Counted from the first letter of the stretch, positions 1 through 12,283 are shown. The stretch: 64,000 bases of DNA from Ophiosphaerella korrae (GCA_028456385.1 JALNQF010000034.1:62001-126000), one strand, 5' to 3'. Numbers and translations: made by a program. Notes: generated by a model not told the origin, from the sequence alone.

Positions 1-155
1 TGTTTGGGGCTTCATGGTATCATGCATTTCGCGACGCAATGGAGACAAAAGAAAGCTAGGTTGTTGATTTGGTTGGCATGCAGGTTTTGGCGGGAGGAGG
101 GGGTTGAAGGGGCCCCCGGGAGATATTTTGTTGAGGGTGGGGTAGGTAGGACCGT

Positions 156-3014
156 TCACCTCACGTGGATTGTCGTTTCCAATGGTGTACGTGGGAGTTC
201 CTTGTCTCTTGGTGGGCTTCTCCCCATCTGCTCCTTCGGTGGCGTTGGTGGGCCTGAGTGCCGATGCGTGTAGACATCGTCTTTCGGTGGTGTGGGCGGT
301 CGTCCTTCACTAGCGGCTGTGCCAAAGTCTTTGGGTGGCGTTGGCGGTGGGTGTACGTGGTTCCCATCTCTTGTGCGTGACCTGGATCGCGAGGGGAGTT
401 CGAGATGGGCTTCACGTAGTGGTACCGCTGATGGAGAGAGGTAGTTGTTGCCATCTGATGTGCTGCGATTGCTTCGTCCACCTACACTGGACGACTCGCC
501 AGCTTCCTCTACGACGGGGAGTGTGGTTCCAATCTCTCCTCGTTCCGCAGACGGACTGCGCATTGCCTTTAGGTCGCGGCTAGGAATGTCGTCCTCGCTG
601 TGGCCGCGCTGTCTCGACCGTTCTGCTTGTATTTCGGCTTTTTCCAGCACACGGTCAGTCGAGTGCCGTTGCGACGCACTATTGTTGATCCCTGAGATGA
701 CCGGGTCGCTTTCTGCGTGGGCGGCTTCGTCTCGTTTCTCGCGCTCTGCAGCCTCCTTTGTTTTTGTGACACTACTGATGAACTTTACAAAGCGGTCGCC
801 GTATCGTTCCGGAGGAATGGCAGATATTTGTGATTCAGTATTTGCTAGACCTTTGATGAAGTGTTCCATGCGTTTGATGAGAGAGTACTAAAGTTGTCAG
901 CGTCTAGAGTGTACCATTGGATGATCTTGAAACTTACATGTGTGAGGCAATCAATAATACCCAGATAATAAATCTCCTCTGCAGGGGTATCATCCTCATG
1001 CGTGGCCCGGAAGCCACCGTCGTCAGCGTAAAAATAGAAATTACGCTTTGGGTCTTGAAGCTCGTCTGGCATCTTACTTGATGTTTGTTCCATTGGTACT
1101 GGTTTCTGTGTTTTGACCATCTGCCGCAATTCTCTCGCCTTCCGCGAAGCCTCGAGCTTCGAAGGCGTTCTCACAAGCATATTGGGCTGCGGGTCCTCTG
1201 CAGCCTCGCCACCGGGTTGGAAAACTTTCAGTGTCTTGTCGCGTAGATTCTCCTCGTTGCCTTTCTCCAGGTCGTGAATACCAATGAGGAGCGAGTAATC
1301 CATAATGTGTAGGCGTTGCAGTAGCTTTACATCCTTTTGCATTTGCTCAACGAACATCTTCTTTTTTGATGGCCCGAACTCCAAATGTAGATCTCTTCGC
1401 AACCAGTTCAGATCCTTTAGTGTTGCGCGGGGATTCGTCTCCAGGTCCTCCTCCTTGAAATCTCGCCCAATGGTAGAACCTTTTAGATCAAACGTACGAT
1501 GGATATCTCGATGCGGTGGAAACAGATTGTTCATGACGACGAAATGGATCTTACGTCCATAGGGTATCTTTACACGATGTAGGCCGTAAAACTGGGAAAG
1601 AAGCGTATTCGGGTTCTCCTGAACGTGGTTGTAGTAATCCTTCAGAATTTTGCGAAGGAACTTGTGTTCAGCATGGTGTATGGTCTTGATGATGTATTTG
1701 TAATCTCGGGAGAAATAAAAGAAACTGCCACTCTTGCCTGGTGAACCAAGCTCGGAAAGGATGTACTTGCTTGTTAGTGATACGAGATAGTCGGCGGGAT
1801 CCAGTTTGAAAGTGGAGCGAAGATGACGGAAGACCCAAGGGGCATAGTCTTTGAACTTGAAGTCATACTTAGCCGACGGCGTGAGCTCATTACCGGTACT
1901 ACAAGATGATTAGCAATAAGCAGAGACGAAACAACATAGATCACGCAGACTCTACAAAGCTAAACTCCAACAGATATTTGAAGAGATGAGGAAACCCGGG
2001 CGGCACGTACATATCAAACGAAAACTTGTGCTTTGCATCAAAGTCGGCGTCGGTTAGCTCGCGATCCATCTTGGCATTGGTTCTTGAGACGGTAAAACGG
2101 ATGCCTGTAAGCATGTTGTACGCCGTAACCCAGTTGACGTGGTGCTGGTCAACCTTGGTTCCGACTACGACACGATCCTCGTCCTCGTCCTCTTTCCTCT
2201 TCCTCTTGCTGGCTCGCTTTTGGCGTATGTGCTCTGCCCATCGTGCAGCATCCTCATCTTGCGGAACCTCATCCAGGTGCATGTCCGAGTTGATGGACCG
2301 TGTGGTTCTGCGCACTAGCGATATTGAGCCTCTTCGACGACCTCCAGCAGTAGGGGAGAATCTGCCGCTTGCCGAGATGACGTCGTCGGTGTTGTTTTGA
2401 GCATCACGAGTGCGTGTAGTGGAGAGCTTGGGGACCTCTAAAGTGTGACGCTGCTGCAAACGGTAGGGGTGCGGTGACGATGTAGGTGTAGTGTGGTTGA
2501 AGGCAGGCGGCGAGGAGACGCGATGCGCCGAGTTTGGCACTTGCAGGGCATCGGCAGGCGGGGGCTGTTGCTGGGCCAGGTCTCTGCTGGCCTCCTTGGT
2601 GCCGTCCAACGAGTCCATCTGCCCCAGCCTAACGTGCGTCGTGCTTCCAGAGCGGTCCTTGGTCTCGCTGCTGTATACCGAGGCGAAGTAGCCGTCGTCT
2701 CGTTGGGGCACCTCGCCCGAGTTGGCGCGACTGTCGACAGGTTTGGTTTCGTCGTGCGAGGGCCTGGTGGGCCGGCCGTTCGGCACCGACTGCATCAGCG
2801 ACGGCGAGCCATTGGGGACGCTGCCGTTCATCTTGGACGAGTGGTGGCCATTGGACAGCCTCACGCCATTCTCGCGGCCGGTGGTGGGCGACTTGTCCGA
2901 GGAGGTGCGCGTGGGGAGGCTGAAGTTGGGGTGCGCGTGGCCGTGGGACTGGCGGTCGGAGGAGTCGGCCGCATACGAGGGCATTATCTGGGACTCATGG
3001 ATGGTCACGCTCAT
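156..3014 (-). CDS. mss4: Phosphatidylinositol-4-phosphate 5-kinase (Mss4/Its3 type)
   Basis: Makes PI(4,5)P2 from PI4P at the plasma membrane, feeding actin, endocytosis and cell-wall signalling. Exons read 3014-2011, 1898-938 and 887-156, giving 898 residues; both introns are GT-AG and keep frame. The first splice rebuilds [20 protein letters not shown], the family's conserved entry to the kinase core. Exon 2 carries [31 protein letters not shown] and [11 protein letters not shown]; exon 3 opens with [10 protein letters not shown] and the [11 protein letters not shown] specificity loop. The N-terminal third is low complexity and probably disordered. The C-terminal tail has three PPTPPK motifs. 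The ATG at 3014 is the first in frame (the codon before it is TTG). The family assignment is firm; the exact N-terminus is less so. Confidence 0.95.
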
Positions 3015-4633
3015 CAAGGACGCAGTCTTTCCTCCGGGAAGCTGCGGCGGAGGCGTGGTGGAAGCCAGCTTTGGAGCGTGCAGAAGGATGGGAGATGGGG
3101 GGTTGTAGATGTGGCTAGTGGGCGCTACTGGTCCCTATCTGCTGTGTAGGCTATGGTAGGTATGTTGCCGGAGGGATGGGCGGCGATGACGTTGCTGCTG
3201 GGTGGCTGGGGGAGGGGAGTGGCTGCGAGCAACAGCAGCGCCTGCAAGTGTCGTGTGGATGAGAAGGGCACAAGAGTTGCAAGAATGGCAGCGCGCTGAA
3301 CTGGGTGTGAGGTACAGCACTGGCGGATTGTCCTCTTCACGAAGCGTCAGCCGCGATTCCGTCTTGTTCCCTTGGCGTTAGCACGGCCCTGGCAATTATC
3401 GATTTCACGACGCACCAACAGTCGCCCATCCAGTAGCTAATGCTGCTCGCTGGGCTCTAATGCTGCGCACGAGACGAAAGGTAGCACGCGCAAACGCAGT
3501 GCGACTTTGCAGCGTATCCGGGCCTTCGCTGCCGTCCCACAGCGCTTCCTCCTCTCTGCAAGACTTCCCATCCAGGGGCAGACGCCATCGTGGTTGGAAA
3601 TTGGGAGCTGGACGCCAACCCTATTTCGGGACACTTGCCCATCCGCTGCGCCACATGCCCTTTCCAGAAGCCTGGGTTGGGGCGGCAGTCTGTTCTTTTT
3701 TACGCCTCACCGCGCATGCAGCTCCTGGACACGCAGTCATCATAGGAGACATTGCGGAGCTACTCTGCCAATCTAGTTGAAGCCGCATGTCTTGTTACGT
3801 AGATCCCTCCTGCTCGCGCTCGGAGCATCGGTCAAGTCGCATCCGCTACGCGCTGTCGACGGCGTCCGGAGGCTGCCTGGCGCGCGCAGACAGGAAATTG
3901 GGCAAGCAGGGTCTGGGAATGACGTCGGCCCTTTTTGTTTCCAGCGTGCGAGTCGATTCTCACTGTCAATGGCTCACTGCAGATAACGTTGCCAACATGT
4001 CACCAAACGTTCTGATAGCTAATTTATAGATACCGTGTCAGACTTTGAACATTCTTGTCGTTCGCCTAGGATATTGCCAGGTTCACAAGCGCGTGAAACT
4101 ATCTTGGTTTCTATTTGGATCGTTGCTGGTTACGCCATATCACATTGAGTAGCCAAAGGATTGCTGTTGAAGATGAGACTTTCGTGTTTCTATCCCGTGA
4201 AGAACAATTTGAACCCGTTGGATATAGTGTGTCTCACATGTATATACACGGCTTGCATGCTCTTTAGATTACAATGGCTCAAAGCTTTTCAACACACAAT
4301 GCGAGACCGCACCCAAAGACACCATGCCCCACGTGCTGTGCACCAAATAAAAGAGACAGCATGCGACCATCCTGGCAAGGATAGAAACATGATTGGACAT
4401 GCGGCAAGGGCCCGACCCAATCCTGCCCCGAGGTGAACCTCGGTAATATATGTGAAGCACATGGTGCTTTTGGTGATCCTGCTTTGTCCTTGTGCTCCTG
4501 CCAGATATTTCTTCATAGAACAACGGACTCTATGGGCTTCGACATGATAGAGGTCAATGACTGCTCAGTATTGTACTCGGTTGCCTGCCCAGCATCTGAG
4601 GCGTTACGGTTGCTCATACGCCATGAGAAAACA
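3015..4633. other. Intergenic, 5' side of mss4
   Basis: This is 1.6 kb without a supportable gene. It lies upstream of mss4 (-) and downstream of the MBL-fold gene (-). Short open frames exist on both strands but lack family resemblance, splice logic or a compelling start. It probably holds the mss4 promoter and leader. Confidence 0.5.
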
Positions 4634-5716
4634 TCAACCCCCGTTAATCCGATGCTCTTGGCCTGAGACGAGAGCGACAACATTAGTACGAGTTGGCTTC
4701 CGATGCTTACTATCGTTGCTCTCTTCTAGCATTCTCTTGACTTTATCGACAGCAAACTGCCCAATGCGTGTTTGCTTGACAGCCCAACCACGGTTGTTTT
4801 TGTCAGCGTCATGGGCAGATATCCAGGCCCTTGCATAAAGGCTTTTAGCAATCTCGAGGCCGCCGGGTGAGCCAGTGGATATGTTGCCGCCCAGCCACCA
4901 TGGATTCTCTACACAATCAAACGAGTGTAGAAGCGCCGTTAATGGGAGAGCTGATTCTGACACCAGGTGCGAGCTAGCATATGGTCGAATGGTATCGAAT
5001 GAAACCCCATGAGGCGAATAAATGACTGACAGTGTCTTTTCACGGTCATTGAATGGAGAAGGCACAATAGTCCGAGGTGAAGAAGCCATGGTCATTGGTG
5101 ATCCCGGTGAGGCTGGGGGACTCATTGGAAGATCTAGATAATGTCGCGGGTTGCGCATCGAGAGCACAGTACATGGCGGACGATATGTGATGCCAATTGC
5201 ATGGTGTAGAGCGGTCATGTCTCTCTTAGCAGGTAGCCATGATACGGTGACTTCTCCACATGAGCCTCGAGGCGTTAGTGGTGGTAATATGATGCGATAT
5301 ATAGATGAACCATCGCCCTCGACATATTTGGGGAGTGCGTGAATAAATTCGGGGCGGAAGTGATTCCACGACTGTATCTTTTTGACGGCTGCTGGTGTAG
5401 CAAGAATGGTTGACTCACAATCTCGAGGCAGTTGGCGGAGCGTCTCCTCGTGACAGTGATCTGGTTTATGCTGGGAGATGAGAATAAGATCTGGCTCAAG
5501 GTCAAGCTCCTTCAGATGGGATATGCACGGCTGGCTCTTCTGCTCTGAGATGGAGAAGACGGAGTTGAGGATGATGGACGGGCCCACAAGCCATGGATCC
5601 ACCAGAATCATGAAGGAGCCAGGAAAAAGTCCGGGCGAGGAGAGTGGGGCGACTGGAGGGCTGAAGACTAGCAGAAACGAAGTATCGCCGTTGAGAGACT
5701 TGATGGACAAGGACAT
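4634..5716 (-). CDS. Metallo-beta-lactamase-fold protein with eroded metal motif
   Basis: Single exon of 360 residues starting at the ATG at 5716; the two codons before it are GTG and GTA. Near the N-terminus DPWLVGPS is followed by LILISQHKPDHCHEETL, which sits where MBL-fold hydrolases such as the UlaG-like group have HxHxDH. Aligned on DH, the first two histidines are Gln and Lys, so only part of the metal site is kept. A later SAHDADKNNRG segment resembles the C-terminal histidine region of the fold. The middle, around residues 200-230, is Pro/Ser-rich (PMSPPASPGSP). Whether it binds metal or is active cannot be told here. The fold call is moderately sure; substrate and pathway are unknown. 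Confidence 0.75.
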   Translation of the reverse strand: MSLSIKSLNGDTSFLLVFSPPVAPLSSPGLFPGSFMILVDPWLVGPSIILNSVFSISEQKSQPCISHLKELDLEPDLILISQHKPDHCHEETLRQLPRDCESTILATPAAVKKIQSWNHFRPEFIHALPKYVEGDGSSIYRIILPPLTPRGSCGEVTVSWLPAKRDMTALHHAIGITYRPPCTVLSMRNPRHYLDLPMSPPASPGSPMTMASSPRTIVPSPFNDREKTLSVIYSPHGVSFDTIRPYASSHLVSESALPLTALLHSFDCVENPWWLGGNISTGSPGGLEIAKSLYARAWISAHDADKNNRGWAVKQTRIGQFAVDKVKRMLEESNDSKHRKPTRTNVVALVSGQEHRINGG

Positions 5717-7291
5717 TACCACGTGCGGCCAAAAGGCGCTGCTGTGTAGGACTCGAACAGTAGAAAGGCATGAGGGAAATGACAGCGGGCTGCAATATGA
5801 CGGTCAGCCAGGGGCGCGAAGGGGAACAGGTCGGTCTTGTCGAACGCCACACGACGGACATGGAGGAGTGGGAGGGCAAGTTTTGGCGATGCGGCAGGTA
5901 TATTTAACGAACTATGGCGTTATTGAACAAGCCACCATTTCCATCAGGCACCGATACCCAGACACTCGAGGGCCTTAGGTTTGTCAGCGCATCATTAGAT
6001 AACGATGCAGCTTTTTGACAAAAGCAAGAGGTCCGAATTTCAGCAATGAATGCGATGAAGCCGGCGACTGTCTCTGGCAGGGCTGATCTTCAACCTCTTC
6101 GCCGACGCTAGAGCAGGCGGCCAGGAATAGCAATAGCAATAGCAATAGCATGCTTGCTCGCCCCTTCCTCATCACTTGGGTGCGCAATCGGGTTTATTTG
6201 CTCAGAGCGCTTCCTGTTTCCTCCTGAGCCTCTCCTCAGTACCTCCTCACAAGGTCCAGACATGCACCCACCAGCCCTATTTCCTATCTATTCCGTACTC
6301 CTTTTGGGCTGGCCTTCATCACATGCCATTGCAAAAGCGATTGCCAATCAGAACCAAAGGAGCCGCCAGGGCCCATCTCGGCAATGAAGGTGGCAAGCAG
6401 CGAAGCAGCTTTACGGCTTACCCTTCCTCGTCGTCATTGAAAAGGTGCTGCAGGTGCTGCGTCAACACGCATGACATCGTATCTCGAATGAGGCGCTGAA
6501 ACTCTAACCCATGTTTTTATCCATGGTACTCAAGCAGAGCAATCACCAACGGCTGCTTGCGGTGGCCCTCTCCTGATGCTCTCTATCGCTATCGGTAGGT
6601 ATCGTCGATAGGTACAGGCGTCGCCATCAAGTTGGTCTTTCTGCAAAGAAGCAGTCTCGCGGCCCGATAACGAACAATTTGATCGGTAATCGCGGCCACG
6701 ATTGGGTTATGAGTAATTCATACACGCAGTATAGAGCAACAGCTAGACAACAGCTTAGCTAGCCTTCCCTGTTCAGTTTCCTTTCAGGCACCACTGCGGC
6801 CTATGAGAGGTCTTCAACAGCTGAGCTTTGAGCTCTGAGCTGAATCAGTGGCAACACCAGCAAGCTCTGCTCACGGCAGACAGCAGGGCAGCGACAACGC
6901 AGTGAATGTTTTGCACCAGCAGCGCAATCCTGAATGCGTGCCACTCAGTCCGTTGGAACTCGCACCCTCTGCATAGACAGCCAAATTGGCCAGCTTCCTC
7001 GAGTTTCATCATGAGCGTTAGATGTCAAAGGACTGCTTTGTAACTGCCCATAACCCCACCGGTCCGTCGACTCAGCGCCCCCACCTCCACTTTCGCCAAC
7101 TTGAGCAGCTCTAAGCTTCCACGAGCTTTGCTACCGACTCCACAGTCCCGCTGGAGTTCTGACACAGTTTCTAGAGCTCTCCCCAAGCTTCGCACAAGTG
7201 TTTCGTAGCTAAACAGCTGCCATTGACGGTCAAACACCCCCACCCTACCTCCTGCCGACACCTCGCAGGCTCGCCGAGGATCTTCTGACCG
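5717..7291. other. Intergenic between divergent MBL-fold and zinc-finger genes
   Basis: This is 1.57 kb between a minus-strand gene start and a plus-strand gene start, so it should hold both promoters. It contains a four-copy AATAGC tandem at 6126-6149. Pyrimidine-rich tracts just upstream of 7291 look like a fungal 5' leader. I support no gene here. Confidence 0.5.
6126..6149. repeat. Microsatellite (AATAGC)x4
   Basis: Four perfect tandem copies of AATAGC lie in intergenic sequence. Read on the minus strand they give a run of leucine codons, which creates a spurious secreted-looking frame. Confidence 0.9.
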
Positions 7292-8822
7292 ATGCTGGCC
7301 ATGCCACCACGAGCGCCCTTGACCGGCTCCTTTTCTGTCAACGAAGAAAACAATGTTGTCGTCTGCCCGCTCCGAAACCACGACGGCTCGGCGTGCCGGA
7401 AGCGCTGCACAGGTGTAAGTCTCGCGAGTCTGCTGGAGCTACCCTCAACCCCACGTCATACCCGGACCGGGTAGAAGACGAGACTGGAGCTCACACAGCG
7501 CTACACAGGAAAAACGGTATCGATCCATGCAGGAGCATATCCGCCGCGCACATCCCGAGCATTACATATCCAAGCTCCCTGCCACCGAAGAGAGCTTCAC
7601 GCTGATGGTCAACACCCCTCCGCAAGAACGACCCCTGCCCGCCGCCCCAACCAGCTCAGGGGGACCACAAGGTTGGTGCATGCGCCTCTCCAACAGCAGT
7701 GGAGACTGACACATTGGTCAAGTGTATGGGGCAACCGACTTTACGCCCTTTGTCGAACCAGACTACATCACCAGCGCGCCTGCCGCAACTGCCGCAGCGG
7801 CTCTAGCTTCATTACACAACTACCGTGCCGAATTCGACTGGGACTCTGACCCGGTAAGAAGCCGCATCGCTACCGCCCTACATATGAGCCTACGCTGATA
7901 AAGGCACTGTACTTAGGATGCAGCCTCTGAGCCAGATTCCAAAAGCTATCGCCCACGCGCACGCTTTGCACCCACCACAGTAGAGCAGCAATTTGCCCCG
8001 GAAGAACCATACTACACGTCTACATCGATACAGAGAGAACTACTCCCCTCTTCGCTGGCCCATTCGCCGCCCGGCCGCTCATCAACGTTGCCGCCAGCTC
8101 CCCGCTTAGTGAAACCAAATAGGCCCCGCAAATCATCTGTAGGTCAGAATGCACGAAGAGGAAAGCACGAGCGCCAGAAGTCGAGAGACCACAATCGGAG
8201 ACTGAGCTACGACAGAAAGGCGTATTCTGCTGAGCCACAAACAGCCGCCGCTATCATGGGGAAACGCTGGGAGGATCTCATTGACGCTGCAGCTTCCGCA
8301 ACTGAAGAGGACAGTCGAGACCTGACTCCAGTAAGTCCATCATTTTGATGTTCCGGATTTTACTTACAGCGGCAGGTTCCACAGTCTCCACAATACTCAC
8401 CGCACGTCAACAACAGAACCTCTCTTCCACCTTTCGCCGCTTCACATTTTCACTCTTACACAGCTTCACCTTTACAGAACACATTGACTCCACCGCCTCC
8501 CGACATGTCGGAGCTACAGCCATTTCCATCCGTCGAATCATCCATCGAGTCAGCCGTATCCGGACACGGCTTTCACATACCTTCTCAAGGTCTCTCTGAT
8601 TCATCTCCTAGTTTCCCATACCCCGTCCAGATCTACTGTGCTGCTTGTCGGAAACTTTCCGTGCTACGCGACAGCTATGCATGCTCAGAATGCATATGTG
8701 GCTTGTGTCAAGAATGTGTAGATGTTCTTGTCAGCGAAAACACGAGGGGCAGAGCTCCTAGGTGCCCACGCTGCAACGCCATCGGCGGCAAGTTCAAGCC
8801 TTTCCAGCTGGACATCAGGTGA
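7292..8822 (+). CDS. Zinc-binding protein with N-terminal Cys/His module and C-terminal RING-like cysteines
   Basis: Five exons, 7292-7414, 7509-7671, 7723-7853, 7917-8330 and 8370-8822, all with GT-AG borders, give 427 residues. The first splice joins KRCTG to EKRYRSMQEHIRRAHPEHY, completing a C-x(8)-C...H-x(4)-H pattern that resembles a C2H2-like finger. The middle is Pro/Ser-rich and basic (PRKSSVGQNARRGKHERQK). The last 65 residues carry C-x2-C (CAAC), CSECICGLCQEC and CPRC pairs, enough for two zinc ions in a RING-like or treble-clef layout. An alternative ATG lies at 7301, and exon 5 could begin at 8376. I do not recognise a named orthologue; a ubiquitin-ligase or nucleic-acid role would be inference. 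Confidence 0.85.
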
Positions 8823-10544
8823 TTTGATCATATCTTTTTTTTTCTATCAATACCCACATTCCTTCCTTCGGTCAGGGGAGTTGGAGAACTGCTTGATTAT
8901 TACACTCACGTTTTGTCATGGTCGCTTTAACCCACTGCTTTTTCTGCAGGGCAGACGGCATTGCGATGTTTCACTGGGGGCGTTGCATAGACATGGTGAT
9001 GCACTGGCGTCACTTGAGGTTCGGAAAAAAAAGGCTTGCGCTTTGGTTCGCCATACTTCACGAAGCGGTCGCACTAGTGCATTTGTTGTTCGGTAATGAA
9101 TGACTTTAGAAAGCGCTTTTGCGCGACCATATTTGATCAGACTCGAACGACTTGAATCGTAACCTTGGAATTGCTTTGATACGACCCCTGTAACATGCAG
9201 CAAGAGTTCGGGTGGCTCTGGTGACGTGATTCAAGTGTCAGAGGTTGTTTAATAGGGAATGATGCGAGGCCAAGTTGTGGTGGTAAGTGTACCACGGTTC
9301 ACCATAACCAATAATCGGCATTGTTTGTCGTCGGTTGCAGTACTCCGAGGCTGCGACGCCGAACTAGGCTACGCCCAGGTCAAACACTGTTTACTATGAA
9401 TTTTCCTCACACCATAAGGCGTTACAGTCCAGAAGGGCCGGACCAGTGATTGTGGTGGAGATAACGGTACCAATAACAGAATCAACAGTTACAACAGTTG
9501 TGACAGGTTGATTCTCGGAGTGTTTGTTGGGGGTGGGGAGCGAAGTGGGTATTTTGACATTAATTTTGGCATCGGTCCCAGGGTCCAACAGCAGCTTTGG
9601 ATCGATGCAAAAGGGGCCTGCGGAAAGCACTTTGAGCCTATGTGCCGACATTCACTTCATCAACCATCTTGATCTGAGTATCGGAACTGCGAAGACTAAA
9701 GCCTAGACAACCGTCGAGAGTCGAGACCGAAAGTAAAGCTTGGAGACCGACGGAGGACGAATCCATCGTGTGACTTGATCGCTGCGCAATTGGTACGCAG
9801 CACATGACATGAATCCTCGCTTCTTTCGCGACTCCAATATCGATCATAGGGCCAATCGCACTATCCCAGTTTAACACTCTAGGAGCTACAGAACTAGAAG
9901 CTTAGACGAACGGTAAAATGGTGACAGGCGGTGAGTCTAACCAACCAGCGGTATGTCAAAGAGATGGTATCGTGACTTTACCCAGAGCGACAGTCGGCTG
10001 CCGAACCACGTACAGTAGCGGGCTTGCATCAGCAACCAAACCTACACAAATATAGATTTCGTCATAATTATACTCTTCAGCTGCTGCGCGGCCAGGCAGA
10101 GTCCGGCGCCAAACAATACATACATCACAGTCGTCTTATTGCTCAGTGTTTATTGATCTGACTCGGACCATAGTTCCTGTGGCTGTGATCAGCACGCTAG
10201 CGCAGGGCTGCCCGGCGACCCACATTGGTCTGGACATTGCGTGCATGGGACTGTGCGAGCGTTTTGGTCAAGCGTGGACGAACGTTTGGGGCTACTGCGG
10301 GTGTGTATTGGATGCGATGGGCATTTGCATATTGTGGAGAACCGGCATGTCATGCTTGCCTACTAGGTAAGGTAATTAGATATCATTTAGTTTAAAAGGT
10401 CGCGTGGGCGCCCTCTTGCGCATTTGAAAGTTAGTCTCCCTGCTTCGATTTACCATCTTAGAAACGTTCTGTATCGAACCCGATACCTATCTCACCTTTC
10501 TTGACTCATATCCCCTGGGCCGGACACGAACGACGACCGCCAAT
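8823..10544. other. Intergenic, 1.7 kb
   Basis: No supportable gene. A minus-strand frame at 9394-9651 (85 residues, real ATG) has no recognisable domain. A plus-strand frame at 10146-10370 begins with GTG rather than ATG. The stretch likely holds the 3' region of the zinc-binding gene and promoter sequence for whatever lies to the right. Confidence 0.45.
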
Positions 10545-10847
10545 ATGCCCCTTTTCAGCAACTTGACCATGAAAATTAGGACCACGTTCTCCATCTCGCC
10601 ATCTTCGTCGCCCAGTAGTTCACCCACATCTACGCATTCATCAGCTAGCTTCGAATTTCGGGGTGGACGTAGAGAAAATGGCTTCACGATGAAACGACCC
10701 GAGACCAATGATCGAGTCGACTCCTTCATGACCGATATGACGGATGAGACATCCAATGCTTCACAAGGAGGTGTAGGCTCGACGCCGAAGAAACAAAGGA
10801 GAGTTAGTCGGTTTAGAGAGGAGTTGAGTTTCGGGGACGAACTATAG
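10545..10847 (+). CDS. Small hypothetical protein, low complexity
   Basis: This is a 100-residue frame with a real ATG, ending 86 bases before the convergent GRASP stop codon. The N-terminal half is Ser/Thr/Pro-rich (SPSSSPSSSPTSTHSS). The C-terminal half has a basic patch TPKKQRRVSRFREE that could be a nuclear signal or phosphorylation site. No domain is recognised. It could be a genuine short fungal gene or chance coding; conservation of the frame in relatives would decide. Confidence 0.4.
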   Translation: MPLFSNLTMKIRTTFSISPSSSPSSSPTSTHSSASFEFRGGRRENGFTMKRPETNDRVDSFMTDMTDETSNASQGGVGSTPKKQRRVSRFREELSFGDEL

Positions 10848-10933
10848 GAGAATGGATTTGAGTATGTTTGTTTATGCATTGTTTCACTGGGCCTTAATGC
10901 TAACTTGGGTGCGGCTATTTGTAGACATGATTT

Positions 10934-12283
10934 TCATGCTTCCCCTGTTTCGGCGCCTGCTGCTGTATTATTTTGCACCGGCGTTGCGGACTTCGATGGC
11001 GGACCTTGTGGCGGACCTCCGGCTCTAGGCGGCGGTGCTACCCCTCCAGACTTCGCCTTGGGTGCATTATCTTGCTGCAAACTCTTTTGCTCGCCTTCCT
11101 TAAAATAATCGTCTAAACCGCCTCCGCCTGCAGGACTGGCGACATAATGCGCCCTGCCCTTTTTCCTCGTAGGTGCATTGCCCTGCGGGGGTGGTGGAGA
11201 CTTCGAAGGCAACGCCATATTTGCTGGAACGAAGAGCTCAGTCGGTGCACCAGGAGCCAGTGATGAAATTTCCAGCGGTCGCTTTTCATCAAACGAAGCT
11301 GGCGCTGTGTCGGTTGTGAACAGCATTTCGCCGGGCGCCTGAGGCGGCTCTTCCAGTGAGGCCGGAATTCGATGTAGTGCGCCAAAACCAAGCACACAGC
11401 CCAGCGCTCCCTCACCGCCCCACGCGCGGCTTGGGGTAATAGTCACAGGCCGTGTGACGTCGTACTCGTGATTGTACACGATCAATCGTAGTGGCCTGTC
11501 GAGGAAATCGTCGACAAGTTCACCGAGTCCAGATTCGCCTCGGACGAGACCTTCAGGACTGCCAATTACGTAGTCGCCGTAAGGAAGCAGACCAGCTACA
11601 TCGGCGGGTGAGTTGGGAATTACGTCGAGAATATGCCACACATCTTCGGCGAGATTGAGAGGAGACCATTGGAGAGAAATACCAAGGGCCGGGTTGGTAG
11701 AAGGAATAGAAATGTAGACTTCGCGTATCTTCTGACCCTGTGTAGTGTTAGATGGCGGTGGGCGTGATTAACAGTGAAATATGGCGGAATTTGACTAAGA
11801 TCTCAAATGGGCGTGACTTCACCATGGGTCAAGATGCTCATCATGGTCAAGTATTGTAAATGTGACCTAGAATCAAAATAGGAATATGAATATGCAAGCA
11901 AGGGTAATGAAAGAATCATGGGCGCTCGCTCTTACCTTTGCGCTAAAAACCCCTAAACTTATCGTCTGCCCAGCGCAGTTCCGCACTTCAGTAGCGAAAA
12001 GGCTTGGATCAGGGTTGTCCTGTCATCATCCATCAGCACGTCTTCAATTGATCATGACTGTTTATTCTTCTCGGCACTTGTGACCTCTTATTTACCACAG
12101 ACTTACAATTGTTCGTCCATTGATTCCAATGATAAAGTCAAACCAGGGTTCTAACGGAACTTCCTGATTTACGTTTCTTAAGATCTGGAAGCCGTACGCC
12201 CCATTGACAGAGGATTGCTGCTCTTCAATCGGAGCCGCATCAAGCCGCGATATGAAGCGGTTTAAAGCGCCAAACATGCTCAT
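10934..12283 (-). CDS. grh1: Golgi reassembly stacking protein (GRASP/Grh1)
   Basis: Peripheral protein of the early Golgi and ER exit sites, tied to COPII traffic and unconventional secretion. Exons 12283-12107, 12019-11936 and 11737-10934 are all phase 0 and give 354 residues. The splices rebuild INGRTI/DNPDPSLFATEVRNCAGQ and GVFSAK/GQKIREVYISIP, the conserved path through the first PDZ-like repeat. The second repeat includes WHILDVIPNSPADVAGLLP and ends near GALHRIP. The C-terminal 110 residues are Pro/Gly-rich and probably disordered (PPPRAGGPPQGPP). The start MSMFGALNRFISRLD lacks Gly2, so it is not a myristoylation site; as in yeast Grh1 it looks like an amphipathic helix. It shares a 417-base divergent promoter with tgs1. 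Confidence 0.95.

Noticed and set aside
2493..3149. 218-residue plus-strand frame over the Mss4 N-terminus
   Set aside because: Low-complexity shadow of the kinase exon with no family features.
5984..6187. Minus-strand frame starting with a leucine run that looks like a secretion signal
   Set aside because: The leucines come from the AATAGC microsatellite; the rest has no protein-like features.
9394..9651. 85-residue minus-strand frame with a real ATG
   Set aside because: Thr/Val-rich but without domain, signal peptide or splice partner; chance is as likely.
10146..10370. 74-residue plus-strand cysteine-containing frame
   Set aside because: Begins with GTG, not ATG, and no upstream exon could be joined.
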